Positions 10,062-20,778 of a DNA stretch of 64,000 nt are shown piece after piece. This DNA comes from Castanea sativa (taxonomy: Eukaryota > Streptophyta > Magnoliopsida > Fagales > Fagaceae), in the NCBI RefSeq assembly GCF_040712315.1, contig NC_134021.1, positions 28,358,001 through 28,422,000 on the forward strand, read 5' to 3'. Numbering within the stretch: the stretch's first letter is position 1; the number at the start of each line of letters is the position of its first letter. The translations under genes and the position numbers were made by a program. The notes under the pieces were generated by a model, which did not search any database, had not been told where the DNA came from, and saw nothing but the letters and a program-made list of their open reading frames with translations.

Positions 10062-11438
10062 TGGGAAATTATTGAGTAGTCCGGAACTACAAGGTCAGCA
10101 AGCTGACGTTGTAGTCCCCGCCAATAGAAAAGAACCACGTCATTAAACATAGCTGAGATCAGCTTACTTGCCCCACCATCTCAATACAGCTCCACGCTGT
10201 TAGCCTTGTTGCGTTAACCCTTCGTAATTTGAAAATTGGGAGGGTTGGTGAAGGTAAGACTAAAAACTGTAGAAGCTTTTCATTTTCCTCAATCTTTTAT
10301 TTCTCTCTTTGTTCATCATCACCACCATTGCAACGTTAGCAAATTTTCTACACCTGCAAGGTACCAACTTTATTCCCTCTTTTAGTGGCACAAAAAGTGT
10401 TTGTTGAAATGCTTCATAGAGATCCTTTTTTTCCAAACTTCTTATGACTTTGTGTTCTGATTATTAGGGGTTGTGGGTTCATGTTCGTGTGGTGCTGACA
10501 GACTCATTCAGAGTAAGCCTATTAGTGGTTTATGTTGGGTGCAAGTTGTAATTATGAGTGGATAAGACAAAAATTTTAGTTTGGAAGCAAAAGAGGCATA
10601 CGAGTAGCTCCGTAGTTAGGTGGAAGACTTTTAAAAGAAGGAATTTAATTTCTAGCATTTTTTTTTTTTTTGGTTTAAAGGAAATCTGCATTAACTAGTC
10701 AGCCAAAATGGCTAAATTAGCATTAACATGCCTACAAAAGCTTTCCCCCTTCTCATCTGCAAACACTAAGGCAGCTATATCATCAGATGGGGGAACATAA
10801 AAAATTACATAATCTTCTAGTAAATTACATCCTAAAGCATCGGCACATCTATTTGCTTCCCGGAACACATGCTTAATCTTGGTGTGAGGGATCTTGTCCA
10901 ACAATAATTTTGTAGCATGGCATAAGGATATCATGGCTTGGGTACAGAGTTGCTTTTTTTTTTCTTCTTCTTTTTTCTTTTTTCTCTTTGTGGTGTACAA
11001 CTGTACATCATTTTCATTACACAACACTAGTATTTATAGAGGTAGAGAGTTGATGTGCACTAAAGCTTCATATTGCTCAACCAATTTTTGGGTTCATTTT
11101 GATGATAATAGGTTCTAAAATAAATTTTCTCTAAGCCACCCTTTGGCATATTTTGGTATATCCTATGTCACTATGAAACTTGCTTATTGGTATTGACCAA
11201 AGTTTAAATTTTCACTTTGTGTTTCTGTTCTTGCAAAGAAACCAGTTCTTCTACTTTTTTTTTTTTTTTAATGAAAAGTGAGCTAGTTATTTTTGTCCTC
11301 TGTGGCATTAAATTACAGAAGTATGTCCCTAGCTATAATGCTTTAGTGTGAACCATTGTATGTGCGAAACCGAATAATTTTTATAAAACCTGCCATATTT
11401 GAGGATATCAATATCATGCAACTACATTCTGCTATAAG
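10062..11438 (+). repeat. Left arm of long inverted duplication, with broken small gene
   Basis: On the + strand this arm matches the reverse complement of about 18870-19822: 'ccaatagaaaagaaccacgt', 'catcatcaccaccattgcaa', 'ggggttgtgggttcatgtt' and 'ttggtatatcctatgtcac' occur in the same order in both. It corresponds to a promoter, leader, leader intron and coding exon of the small gene described at 18887-19180. Here the frame reads Met-Ala-stop (ATGGCATAA at about 10916), and TGG has become TGA near 11192. A LINE fragment (10658-10905) and another insert (about 10954-11126) interrupt it. This copy is a pseudogene. Confidence 0.8.
10658..10905 (-). mobile_element. 5'-truncated LINE fragment (RNase H end)
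   Basis: A run of T at the left is the poly-A tail of a minus-strand insertion. Reading leftward, the translation contains HVFREANRCADALG and ends in VNANLAILAD, as in the terminal RNase H region of plant L1-type non-LTR elements. The flanks 'aatttctagca' (to 10657) and 'aattttgtagca' (to 10917) are near-identical and match one site in the other arm, giving a target duplication of about 11 bp. It is a dead-on-arrival insertion. Confidence 0.7.
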
Positions 11439-11481
11439 TTTTTTTATTTATTATTATTCTCAACAAAGGATTTCATTAAAA

Positions 11482-14400
11482 CTAAATTGAGTTCATACAA
11501 ATTACATCATTAAGCACTTGATCAGCTATTATAGGTGGGGTATCTTCCACCCATATAATACAATCAGTGACAAACTTGGCATGTCTTGCCAAAACATGAG
11601 CTGCATAATTGCTACTCCTACGCGTATGGGATGCTTCCCACTCATCAAAACAGTGTGGATTCCTTACTGTTCCTTCTATAACTTTATGAATGCTGCTCGG
11701 TATCAAGCAGTACTCCCTTAAAGAGTTGACCACTGTTAGAGAATCACTCTCAAGAAAGATCTACTTGAGGCCAAGATCCCAGGCTAGTTGCACACCCTCT
11801 TCCACAGCTTTAGCTTCAATACCTAGCACACCCAAAGGAAGCTCCACTCGTTTACTCATTGATCCCATCAATTGTCCCCTGTAATTCCTTATAACCACAC
11901 CTATGCCATAACCCCCCCCCCCCTCTTTGAATACAGCCCTATCAGTGTTAACCTTGTACCATCCTTGCTGTGGAGGTGCCCATGGTTGTGAGGCTACGAG
12001 AACAGCTCTCATCGGAGTGTGATGATCCTGCTTGAACTCATCAACAAATTCAGTCACAAACCTGGTGAGTGCTTCTTGACCTCTGCCTTGTCCACTATGA
12101 ACTATGGTATTTCTATTATTCCAAAGGCTCTAAGCTGTAACTGCAAACTTGACCTAGTCAATGTTGGAGTAAGACTCCATAACCACCCATACCAGGTCTA
12201 TAAAGTCCCTCAAAGGATCAGGTAGCCAAGGCAATTTAATCTTTGTAGAACTCCAAACTGACCTGGCAAATTCATAGCTCCGTAAGGTATGCCCCAAAGT
12301 TTCACTGAGGCCACACAAAGCACAGCAATCTTCCACACCTACTCCCCTGAATTTTAGGCAGTTCTTAGTTGGGAGGATGTTCTTGCAAGCTCGCCACATA
12401 AAGTGCTTGACTTTGTTTGGACAATTTAACTTCCAAATCATTTTCCAGATTGCTACCATCTTCGAATTATTAGAGCTGCTGCCTGTTTCAGTTCGATTAC
12501 TACCTTCTTTCAGCCACTTTTACGCCACTTTATACGCACTCTTGACTGTGAATTTTCCATTTGTGGTCCAAGCCCATATGAACGAGTCATCAGGCAATCT
12601 ATTGTTGATTGGGATACCCAACACCGCATCTACTTCCTGGGGGAGAAAGATACTCCTCACCTTAGCCACATCCCAAACTTTTTTGTTAGCATCAATGAGC
12701 TCCGCCACCATTTCTACCTCTGCCTAGGGAGTACGTGGGCTGATTACCCTGAAGAAGTCAGGTCTTGGCAGCCATCTGTCTTCCCAGATGTGCACCCTCT
12801 GCCCCATTACCAACGTTCCACCGGGAGCCCCTCACAATTATTTCCTTCGCTACCAAAATACTCCGCCACGCATAAGAGGGTCGTTTACCCAACTCAGCCT
12901 ACAAGAAAGGAACCTTTGCGAAATATTTTACTTTGTAGACCCTATGAACCAAAGATCTTGGGTTTTCCAATATTCTCCATCCTTGCTTTACGAGGAGGGA
13001 TAAATTAAAGGCCTTAAGGTCCCTAAAGCCCATCCCCCCCTCAAACTTTGGTGTACATAGCTTTTCCCAAGAAACCCAAGCTAGTTTCCTCTCTTTTTCC
13101 TTCTGACCCCACCAGAATTTTCCCATCAGAATTTTCCCATCATGGAATTCAGGTCCTTACATAGAGAATCCGAGAATTTAAACACGCTAATTGTGTAGGT
13201 GGGCGTGGCTTGTGCGACGGCTTTGATAAGGATCTCCCTACCTACATTTGATAGCAGTTTGCCTTTCCACCCCGCAATCTTCCTCCCCACTTGATCTTTT
13301 ATACTATTAAGTGCTTTCTTTTTACTCCTTCCCACTAGTGGGGGTAGCCCCAGGTACTTTTCATGATGTTGGATAATTTCAGCCCCAAACTTCTGCTTAA
13401 TCTGATCTTTTACCTCCCTCCCCGTGTTCTTGCTGAAAAAAAAAGGAGGTTTTATCTTTATTAATTTTCTACCCTGAGTCCCTTTCATAACCCTCCAACA
13501 CCTCTATCACTCTATCACATTCTGAGACCGAAGCCCTGCAGAATATAATGCTATCATCAGCAAAATGTAAGTGGGAAATTCTCAGTTCCTTTCTGCAGAC
13601 GGCCACCCCTTTAATGTGCCCCACCCTTTCCTCCACTCTCAACATAGCCGACAACCCCTCAGCACATAGAAGGAATAGGTACATCAGATCTCCTTGTCGC
13701 AACCCCTTCGACGGGATGATCTTCCCTTTAGGTTCCCCATTTATCAATATGGAATAAGACACTGTGGACACACATCATCCTTAGCGAAATCCACTTCTCA
13801 TTAAAAGCCATTCTCCTCATCATGGCTTCGAGGTAAGGCCAATCTACCCTATCGTAGGCCTTGCTCATGTCAAGCTTCACAACCATTAGAGCTTCCTTAC
13901 TCTTCCTTCTTTGACCAATACAATGCATCGTCTCAAAAGCTATTAGCACATTGTCTGTTGTCGATCTGCTGGGTACAAGCACACTCTGAGATTCATGAAC
14001 TACCTCCTTTAAGATTCTTTTCAGCCTGTTGGCAAGAACTTTCGAGATAATTTTGTATAACACATTACATAAATTAATAGGCCTGAATTCAGTAATTTTT
14101 TGGGGTGACTTGACCTTCGGTATAAGGCATATATATGTTTCATTAAGTCCACAAGGCAACACACTAGAATTTAAAGCATCTAAGACACATTGTGCTACAT
14201 CAGGACCTACTATATCCCAATATTTTTGGTAAAAAATGGGAGACATACCGTCCGAGCCCGGTGCTTTTATAGGGTGTATTTGTTGTAAAGCTCTCCAAAC
14301 CTCCTCTGCCTTGAACTCTGCTAGCAACTCCTCATTCATGTCTGGTGTGACCTGGTTAGAGATTGCATTCAAACTCACGTCAAAGTTGGATGGATTATTA

Positions 14401-15617
14401 GACTTGAATATATCCACAAAGTACTCTAGAATTGTCTTTTCTATATTCTCTTGGTTGTCTTTCCACTCCCCAAGCTTATGTTGAAGTCCCACAATTCTGT
14501 TTTTCCTTTTCCTTTGACTGGCTGTGGCATGAAAAAACTTTGTGTTTCGGTCTCCCCACTTCAGCCACAATGCCCTGGACCTTTGCTTCCACATAATTTC
14601 CTCTCTGATTAGGATCTCATTAATTTCCTTCTTTGTGCTCTGAATTTCCTCAACCTTATTAAGGAAGCCATCAATGGATTCTAGTTGTTGAAGCTATTTC
14701 TGTTTCTATCTCAGAGTTTTGTTCACATTCCCAAACACTCTCCAATTCCATTGCTGGAGATGCTCTTGACAGCTTTTCTAGTGATCCTTTACTGAAAAGT
14801 CTGGGTCTCTCCTCAAAGGATCCCACACCTCCTCAATCACCTCCCTACAGCCTTCCTCCCTTGTCCACATGGCCTCAAAGAAAAATCTTTTTCTAACCAA
14901 TCTGCGACGTTGTCGTCGGTTGAGGAAAAGCATTAGTAGACAATGATCAGATATGGACATTGCAAAATGATGAACACCCACTTCCGGAAATCTTTCGATC
15001 CAACTCATACTTGCTACCATTCTATCAAGTCTAAGCTTAGTTCGGTGTACCCCATACCTGCCATTGCACCAAGTGTATCTTTGCCCTGCGAAGCCTAGAT
15101 CATTCAGACCGCATTTGCTTAGACATTCTCGAAACTCCCTCATTTGTCCTGCATCTCTTTCCTGCCCCTCTAATTTTTCGTCGGAGTGGGTAATTTCATT
15201 AAAGTCACCGAAAACCACCCATGGAAGCTAGCTTTGCCCTTTCAAGACCTCCAATAATTACCACGAGGTAAAGCATCTTGCTGCATCGGGTTGTCCGTAA
15301 AATCCGGTTGCACACCACGGTGTCGAAGAAGATGTCTCATGAATCTCCACGTCAATGTGAGAGTTAGAGTAGCTCTTGAACCTCACATCACTACCTTCTC
15401 TCCACAGCAATGTCAAACCACCACTTCGACCATCAGTAGGAACTGTGATTCCTTGTGTGAATTCAATTTTGTTTTGGATGCCTTTGATTCTGCTCACTCC
15501 AGCCTTCGTCTCCTATAGGAAGACCAGTAGAGGGTCTTTTGCTCTCACCTCCTTGGTGAGTGTCCGAACCGCCAGGGATGACCCTAATCCCCAACAGTTC
15601 CAGGCTATCACACTCAT
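11482..15617 (-). pseudogene. LINE ORF2, endonuclease-reverse transcriptase-RNase H remnant
   Basis: In order on the minus strand: an apurinic-type endonuclease beginning near 15617 (IAWNCWGLGSS, later GDFNEI and SDHCL); reverse transcriptase (APGSDGMSPIFYQKYW, KLDMSKAYDRVDW, and the catalytic box HFADDSIIF near 13567); a zf-RVT segment (WRACKNILPTKNCL, 12400-12154); and RNase H (VNTDRAVF to HVLARHAKFV, 12057-11482). A TAG interrupts the endonuclease near 15515, and there are breaks near 15240, 14700, 13750, 13130, 12740, 12490 and 11760. The RT catalytic residues survive although the frame does not. This is relic coding DNA, not a host gene. Confidence 0.85.
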
Positions 15618-15869
15618 TGGGCTAGGCGGTGTTGCTCCGCAGCCATCGCCAAACCGCCATCCGTCTTCTTCTCACCATCTGAGTTTTGGTTATGTTTTTT
15701 GGTTCCTTTCCTGCGTTTTAGATCACAAATATACGGGTCTATATCCTGAATTGGAATTGGACCTTCTCGCTTAGCCTCAAGTGGGCTTACTCCTTACTCC
15801 TTCATGGGCTGTCTTAGTTTTCACTTCTCTAGCCTTCCTTTTCCAGTAGTTGCTTGTTGGGCTGAGGGG

Positions 15870-17111
15870 CTATAATGTCCAACCTTTCTTTTCGTCAAAG
15901 CTCATTGCTAATGGGCCCTGAACCAAATCCGAAATAAATGGGCTTTCTTCCTTTGTTTTAAACTCCTGGTTTGGTGCCAAAACTACCTTGGGTACTTCCT
16001 CTGAATCTTGATAGGTAGCTTTCTCCCACTGCATACCCTCGATTAAGTCACCTTGAGCTATGATCTGTTTCCCACCCAGCACCCCCAAAGTAGCTTCCGT
16101 CTCACCCACCTTTCCCACCAGCGTTTGGTCCTTTCCATTCTCGGGTAACACCTCTGTCTTAGGAGTAAAAGGGTCTATTCCAACCACTTCCCGTGAAGGG
16201 TTGCTATCCGCCAGGTTTGTCTCCTTCTGCACGTGGTTCCCATCTACCCTAAATTCCTCCCTCGACCTGTGCGCCCTTTCCGGTGGCTTTGCCGTTCTGC
16301 CTCCAGCTATCCTGGGGTTGCCCATCTTATCTCCTTGAGTTTCCAGCCTGTTCAGCTCCTTTCCACTTCGCCGTATCGGTTCGCCCCTAAGCCATGCCCC
16401 ATACTGCAGGTGGTTTACTCTGTCAGGTTTGCTCTTGTCTTGTTCCTCAGTACACTCCTTTAAAGCATGATTGAGAAGGCCACATCTGTAACAAAAATTA
16501 GGGAGCCTCTCATACTTAAATATGACCCACTTAGACTCACCACCTTCAATGGTGATTTTCTTACGTACCAGGTGCTTTGTAACGTCAATATGCACCCTCA
16601 CCCGGAGACACTTACCCCATTGTACTCCAGATTCTGGCACATCCACATCTAACACCGTCCCCAAACATGAGCCAATAGTCCACCCCGTTTCCTTTGTTCT
16701 ACTCTTCAAAGGCAGGTTATAAATTTGAACCCAAAAAGGCGCCCATTTGAGTTCAATCTCCTTTGGGGTTAACTCACCTTCAAAATCTTGGATTAGGACT
16801 AGTTGTTTCTCATAGCTCTAGGGGCACATATCCAACACTTTCTTTTTATCCTTCTCGTCGCCAAACTCCACCAAGAATAGCTCATCCTCTATCTTTGAGA
16901 TTCTTACCCCTTTATTTGGTTTCCATAACATTTTCAAAATTTTCCTCAACGCATCCACATTTATACTTCGCTGGGACAGGACCTTCATTACATCACAAAG
17001 TTTCCCCACTTCTCGTGCAGCTTTTGTACTTCTGCTATCTAGTTCGATGCCTATGTCTTCCTCCTCAGTGAACGTTAATTTTTTCCATAGCTCTTCAAGC
17101 TCCTCAACCAT
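15870..17111 (-). pseudogene. LINE ORF1, DUF4283/zinc-knuckle nucleic-acid-binding protein
   Basis: The N-terminal part (17111 to 16818) begins MVEELEELWKKLTFTEEE, the usual start of plant LINE ORF1 proteins with a DUF4283-like RNA-binding fold. It stops after VLDMCP. The frame resumes through FWVQIYNLPLKSRTKE and the CCHC knuckle CYRCGLLNHALKEC, then a long Pro/Glu/Lys-rich tail. The break between the two parts (stop near 16817) shows it is non-functional. In active elements this protein coats the element RNA. Confidence 0.8.
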
Positions 17112-17357
17112 GACTTGCTGTCTCTTCGTCAACTCTTACGAGTGAGAACCTGGTATTCATAGGGAGAACGGAAAAGAAACAACGATCCTACAGCGACCTC
17201 ACTCAGGGGAGGTCACACCACTTCTTGCAAGGAACTGTAAATCTCTCCACTGCTTCTACGCGCCTAAGCTCGAGAGCACTCCGTGTACCTAGCCCTTCTT
17301 TTAATTTGTCCTCCTCTCCCCTATTTTCACGTCCTATCCCACACGTTCTGGTATAAG

Positions 17358-18400
17358 TTAAATCTGGAGTTGTGTGAGCTACTTGATATTTGTTTTTCGC
17401 TGTTATGAATCAATACAAAATAATTAGAATGACTGTTGTGAGGCTTTAATACCATCATTTTATTCCATTTTTAAATGCTAATGTGATGTTTTAAATGTTT
17501 GTAGAGAATAGATATCATGCTACCGTCCATAGTCTATTCAAGAACCAAGAATCCCGAGAACTTCACAAGACAAGAAAAAATTACTATTACATGAGAGTTG
17601 AGACTTGAGACTTAAAGCCTACATAATATTGTCATGTGACTATTACATTTGTTTTCTTTGTAATCATTTTGACTTGGGGCCAATTGAAAGTTATGTACTA
17701 ATTTTATGTGCTTAAACTCGAAAGGATAGTTTAAACAGTCTCCTAATGTATTAGGATTTAGGACCTAATTCTAATTCAATTTCTTGAAGGCATTTGGTGG
17801 AATATTTTTTTTAATTATCTTTAAATTTGTATAAAAAAAAGGGCCCGTTTGGTACATAAATTAAAACACATATTTTCAGTTTTTAAACAATATTACATGT
17901 ATTTTCACATATTTTTTCACTCACACGTATTTCCAAGAAAATTGAAAACTGTTTTTTAAACACACATACCAAACAGACCCAAAAATTTAATTTGTAAAAC
18001 AAAATTGCTATTTAGTTGTGCCATTGTTTCAACACACCTGATAATCAAAGAGGCCTATCCAAAGTCGGGCAAAAATGTGTTTTGTTGTTGGTAATGGTAT
18101 CAAGAGTTTATTTTCACAGGTAAAGTTAAGGCCAATTATTAGTTTCATACTAGACCACTCATATGAGATAATTTATGATATTTTATTGTTAAAAGATTTA
18201 TTGAGCTCTCAGAACAGTTTTCCAATAACTTGTAAAATAAGTTCGCATAAAAGAGAAAAAAAAAATATATATATATTTTTTGTTCAAATAGATTGTAAAA
18301 TAATAAATTCTAAATTGCTTGTTAATGATCCAAATAAATGACCTTATAATTCACAAATGTAATTTATTTAAGTGCCATTTAGCCAAAATAATATCAATTA
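17358..18400. other. Intergenic core between the inverted arms, with a small MITE
   Basis: AT-rich DNA without a convincing gene; the frame at 18075-18341 is AT-rich and has no recognisable domain. Within it, 17841-17980 is a 140-bp foldback. GGGCCCGTTTGGTA at the left and TACCAAACAGACCC at the right are inverted copies, and the interior arms ('ttttcagttttta' and 'attgaaaactgtttttt') continue the pairing. The flanking A runs hide any target duplication. Confidence 0.6.
17841..17980. mobile_element. Small foldback MITE, 140 bp
   Basis: Ends GGGCCCGTTTGGTA and TACCAAACAGACCC are inverted. The (G)GGCCYGTTTGG terminus is common among hAT- and PIF-derived MITEs in plants. The superfamily is uncertain because A runs on both sides mask the duplication. 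Confidence 0.65.
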
Positions 18401-18654
18401 CGAGAGAACAAGATATACATAGACCAATTACAAAATAATGTGTACATCAAACCTGCCAGCAAGAGGAGAATTTCTAGAATTAATCTACCTGCTTTATTAG
18501 TCAAATCTCATTGTTTAAATAACAGTGTTTGTTACAAAGTTGATAACCGAATTACAATGACAAGAAAATTGAACATAAAATAATCTAATAACTCAATCAG
18601 ATATCTCTTCCAAAAAACTAGGAATTTATTTGCTGAATTCAAAATTAATAGACT

Positions 18655-18880
18655 GCTAACAGCTCCCTTGGATAAAGGAACCACTCCAACCATCAACAAA
18701 TTTTGATGTTCAGCAACAACATAGTGTTTGTTTTTGCCTAGAAATTGATCCGACTTATATTGAACCTGAAATAAAAAAAAAGCATAAAGTTAAGATACTT
18801 TAACAACAGCTCACACAAAAAATAAACAACACAGCAGAATAAAATATCAAACAAACCTCTCCTGCATAATGAACAATGGT
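18655..18880 (-). pseudogene. Myosin motor-domain fragment (two exon pieces)
   Basis: On the minus strand, TIVHYAGE (18880-18857) is followed by a donor GTTTG. After an intron of 91 bp ending ...TTTCAG, VQYKSDQFLGKNKHYVVAEHQ (first residues at 18765) continues the same frame. H-Y-A-G-E-V-x-Y followed by a DKNKDYVVAEHQ-like motif is the conserved upper/lower 50-kDa region of plant class XI (and VIII) myosins. The reading frame then degenerates after AEHQNLL. Only about 40 residues of a protein of roughly 1,500 are present, so it is a fragment. The likely class is XI, but that is inferred. Confidence 0.65.
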
Positions 18881-18886
18881 TCGCAC

Positions 18887-19180
18887 TTAAGCATTATAGC
18901 TAGGGAACATAATTCTGCAATTTAATGCCACAGATGACAAAAATAAGTTAGATAACTAGCTCCCTTTTCTTTAAAAAAAAAAAAAAAAAAAACAGAAATT
19001 AGTATAAGAACTAGTTTCTTTGTAAGAACAGAAACATAAAGTAAAAAATTTAAACTTTGCCCAATACCAATAAGCAGGTTTCATAGTGACATAGGATATA
19101 CCAAAATATGCCGAAAGGTGGCCTAGAGCAATAGCAACTCTGCACCCAGGACCCAGTGAATCGTGATGTCCTCCTGCCAT
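18887..19180 (-). CDS. Possible small membrane protein gene, 50 residues, two exons
   Basis: Exon 1 (19180-19056) encodes MAGGHHDSLGPGCRVAIALG and continues HLSAYFGISYVTM, then KPAYWYWA. The suggested intron (GTTTAA...TTGCAG) leads to exon 2 (18914-18887), which ends KIMFPSYNA-stop. The middle segment is hydrophobic enough for one membrane span. A leader with its own putative intron (donor TGCAAG|GTACC near 19546, acceptor ATTATTAG near 19447) precedes it. I do not recognise the family; short mitochondrial inner-membrane proteins have a similar build, but that is only a resemblance. The donor is weak (AAA|GTTTAA), and reading on without splicing also gives a short frame. The duplicate at about 10916 is broken by stops, which suggests this copy is the functional or the more recent one. 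Confidence 0.4.
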
Positions 19181-19822
19181 GCTAGAAATTAATTTTCTTT
19201 TTATAAAAGGCCTTCCACCTAATTACAGAGCTACCCATATGCCTCTTTTGCTTCCAAACTAAAATTTTCCTCCTAGCCACTCATTTTTACAACTTGCACC
19301 CAACACAAAACGCTTTGAAACTAAAATTTTCCTCCTAACCACTCGTAATTACAACTTGCACCCAATACAAAACACTAATAGGCATGGAGAATAGGCTTAC
19401 TCTGAACGAGTCTGTCAACACCACAATAACATGAACCCACAACCCCTAATAATCAGAACACAAAACCATAAGAAGTTTGGAAAAAAAGGGATCTCTATGA
19501 AGTATTTCAACAAACACTTTCTGTGCCACTAAAGTTGGTACCTTGCAAGTGCAGAAATGTTGTCAACGTTACGTTGCAATGGTGGTGATGATGAACAGAA
19601 AGAGATAAAAGATTGAAGAAAATGAAAAGCTTCTTCAGTTTTTAGTTTTACCTTCACCAACCCGCCCAATTTTCGAATTAATATTTGAATTTGCACGGAG
19701 GGTTAACGCAGCGGGGCTAACGGCTGTTAAGTGTGGAGCTGTGTTGAGATGATGTAGCAAGTAAGTTGATCTCAGCTATGTTTAATGACGTGGTTCTTTT
19801 CTATTGGCCGGACTAAATAATT

Positions 19823-20082
19823 TTCCCTTTCTTATTTCTTTTCCTTTATTTATATTTTTTCATTAACAATCAATGAAACAATGGTCATGATGTTAATTAA
19901 TAAAATTCCTTTTAATTTACTTAGATATGCTCTTCGTGCACTGCTCATGGTTGAACTTTATAATACATTAATGACTTTTTATAGAAAGTCAAGTTACTTT
20001 CAATTTAAAAGCAGCTTTTTTATTAGTTTTTGTGTACTTCTTATAATGAGACACTTTTAAAACATTCTTAACGAGTGCACCT

Positions 20083-20117
<35 letters not shown>

Positions 20118-20778
20118 ACCATTTTAACAAATAAAACCTAACATTTAAAAAATATATATATTTATATATATTTTTTGAGCATTAATTACTTTAAAACCTA
20201 TTAAATGTCGAATCTCTCAGATGTATATTTTCAATTCATTTATATAGGAACAGATTAATAGATGGACTAGATTGACACATTTTAGGACTAATTAAATTGA
20301 TAAAAATTAAACAGTAGAGACTAATTTCACAATTGCAGTAAATATCAAAGGGATTAAATTGCATTTTAGTTTTTATTTTTATTTTTATCTAGTAAGGTGA
20401 AATGAAGATTCCATGAAGCATATATTCTTTTTTTTCTTTTTTTTTAACTATTTCTTCGTTGAAATATGATTATCAGGTATCCGAGGGCTGCTAAAATGAA
20501 ATTCATCTCAACTAAAATTTGATATAAGTTCAAATACCATTTGATACCAGAAAGAATAGTCAAAAGCCTATAAAAAATTTGTGAAAAAATCACTAAAAGT
20601 TCGAGCAAACTTCTTTTCTAAATTTTGAATAACCTATACATATACACTTAGTTCTAATGTCACCATTAATTAAATTACAATAGACAAGCACATGCACAAC
20701 AGAAAGTTGTGGCTATGTAATGTGTGTATTCTTCTAAAGCATCTACACATCAATTTTCTATGGTAAAAAGCTACTTAT
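19823..20778. other. Intergenic spacer and CTPA1 3' UTR
   Basis: AT-rich, with a (T)33 run at about 20081-20113 followed by 'aaagaaccatttt'. No open frame with recognisable content. The segment next to 20778 should hold the CTPA1 3' untranslated region. The promoter of the small gene at 19180 would lie at the lower end, so the two minus-strand genes are about 1 kb apart. Confidence 0.5.

Larger units (their letters stand above)
11439..17345 (-). mobile_element. L1-type LINE, near full length, 5.9 kb
   Basis: Non-LTR retrotransposon on the minus strand. It has a leader, ORF1 (17111 to about 15870), ORF2 (15617 to 11482) and a T-rich left end corresponding to the poly-A tail (11439-11462). The target duplication is TTCTGCTATAAG (11427-11438) and TTCTGGTATAAG (17346-17357), with one mismatch, so both boundaries are well supported and the insertion is old. 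It lies inside the left arm of the inverted duplication and must postdate that arm. Several stops and frameshifts make it inactive. Confidence 0.85.
18400..19822 (-). repeat. Right arm of long inverted duplication
   Basis: The reverse complement of this arm matches 10062-11400 (see that entry), so the arms point toward each other about 7 kb apart. The arm carries an extra internal direct repeat of about 60 bp ('aaactaaaattttcctcctarccactc', at about 19256 and 19319). The outer boundary is near 'tattggccggactaaataattttccc'. On the side toward the centre, homology to the left arm ends at about 'gaaccattgt', exactly where a myosin-like segment begins. Confidence 0.8.

Noticed and set aside
11518..16722. 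Numerous plus-strand open frames through the first LINE
   Set aside because: They are antisense shadows of ORF1 and ORF2; the minus-strand readings carry the recognisable RT, endonuclease and RNase H motifs.
18971..19049. Continuation of the small protein into FKFFTLCFCSYKETSS without splicing
   Set aside because: This extension ends in a poly-T-encoded Phe run and is intron-like; the spliced reading to KIMFPSYNA with an upstream TTGCAG acceptor looks better, although both remain possible.
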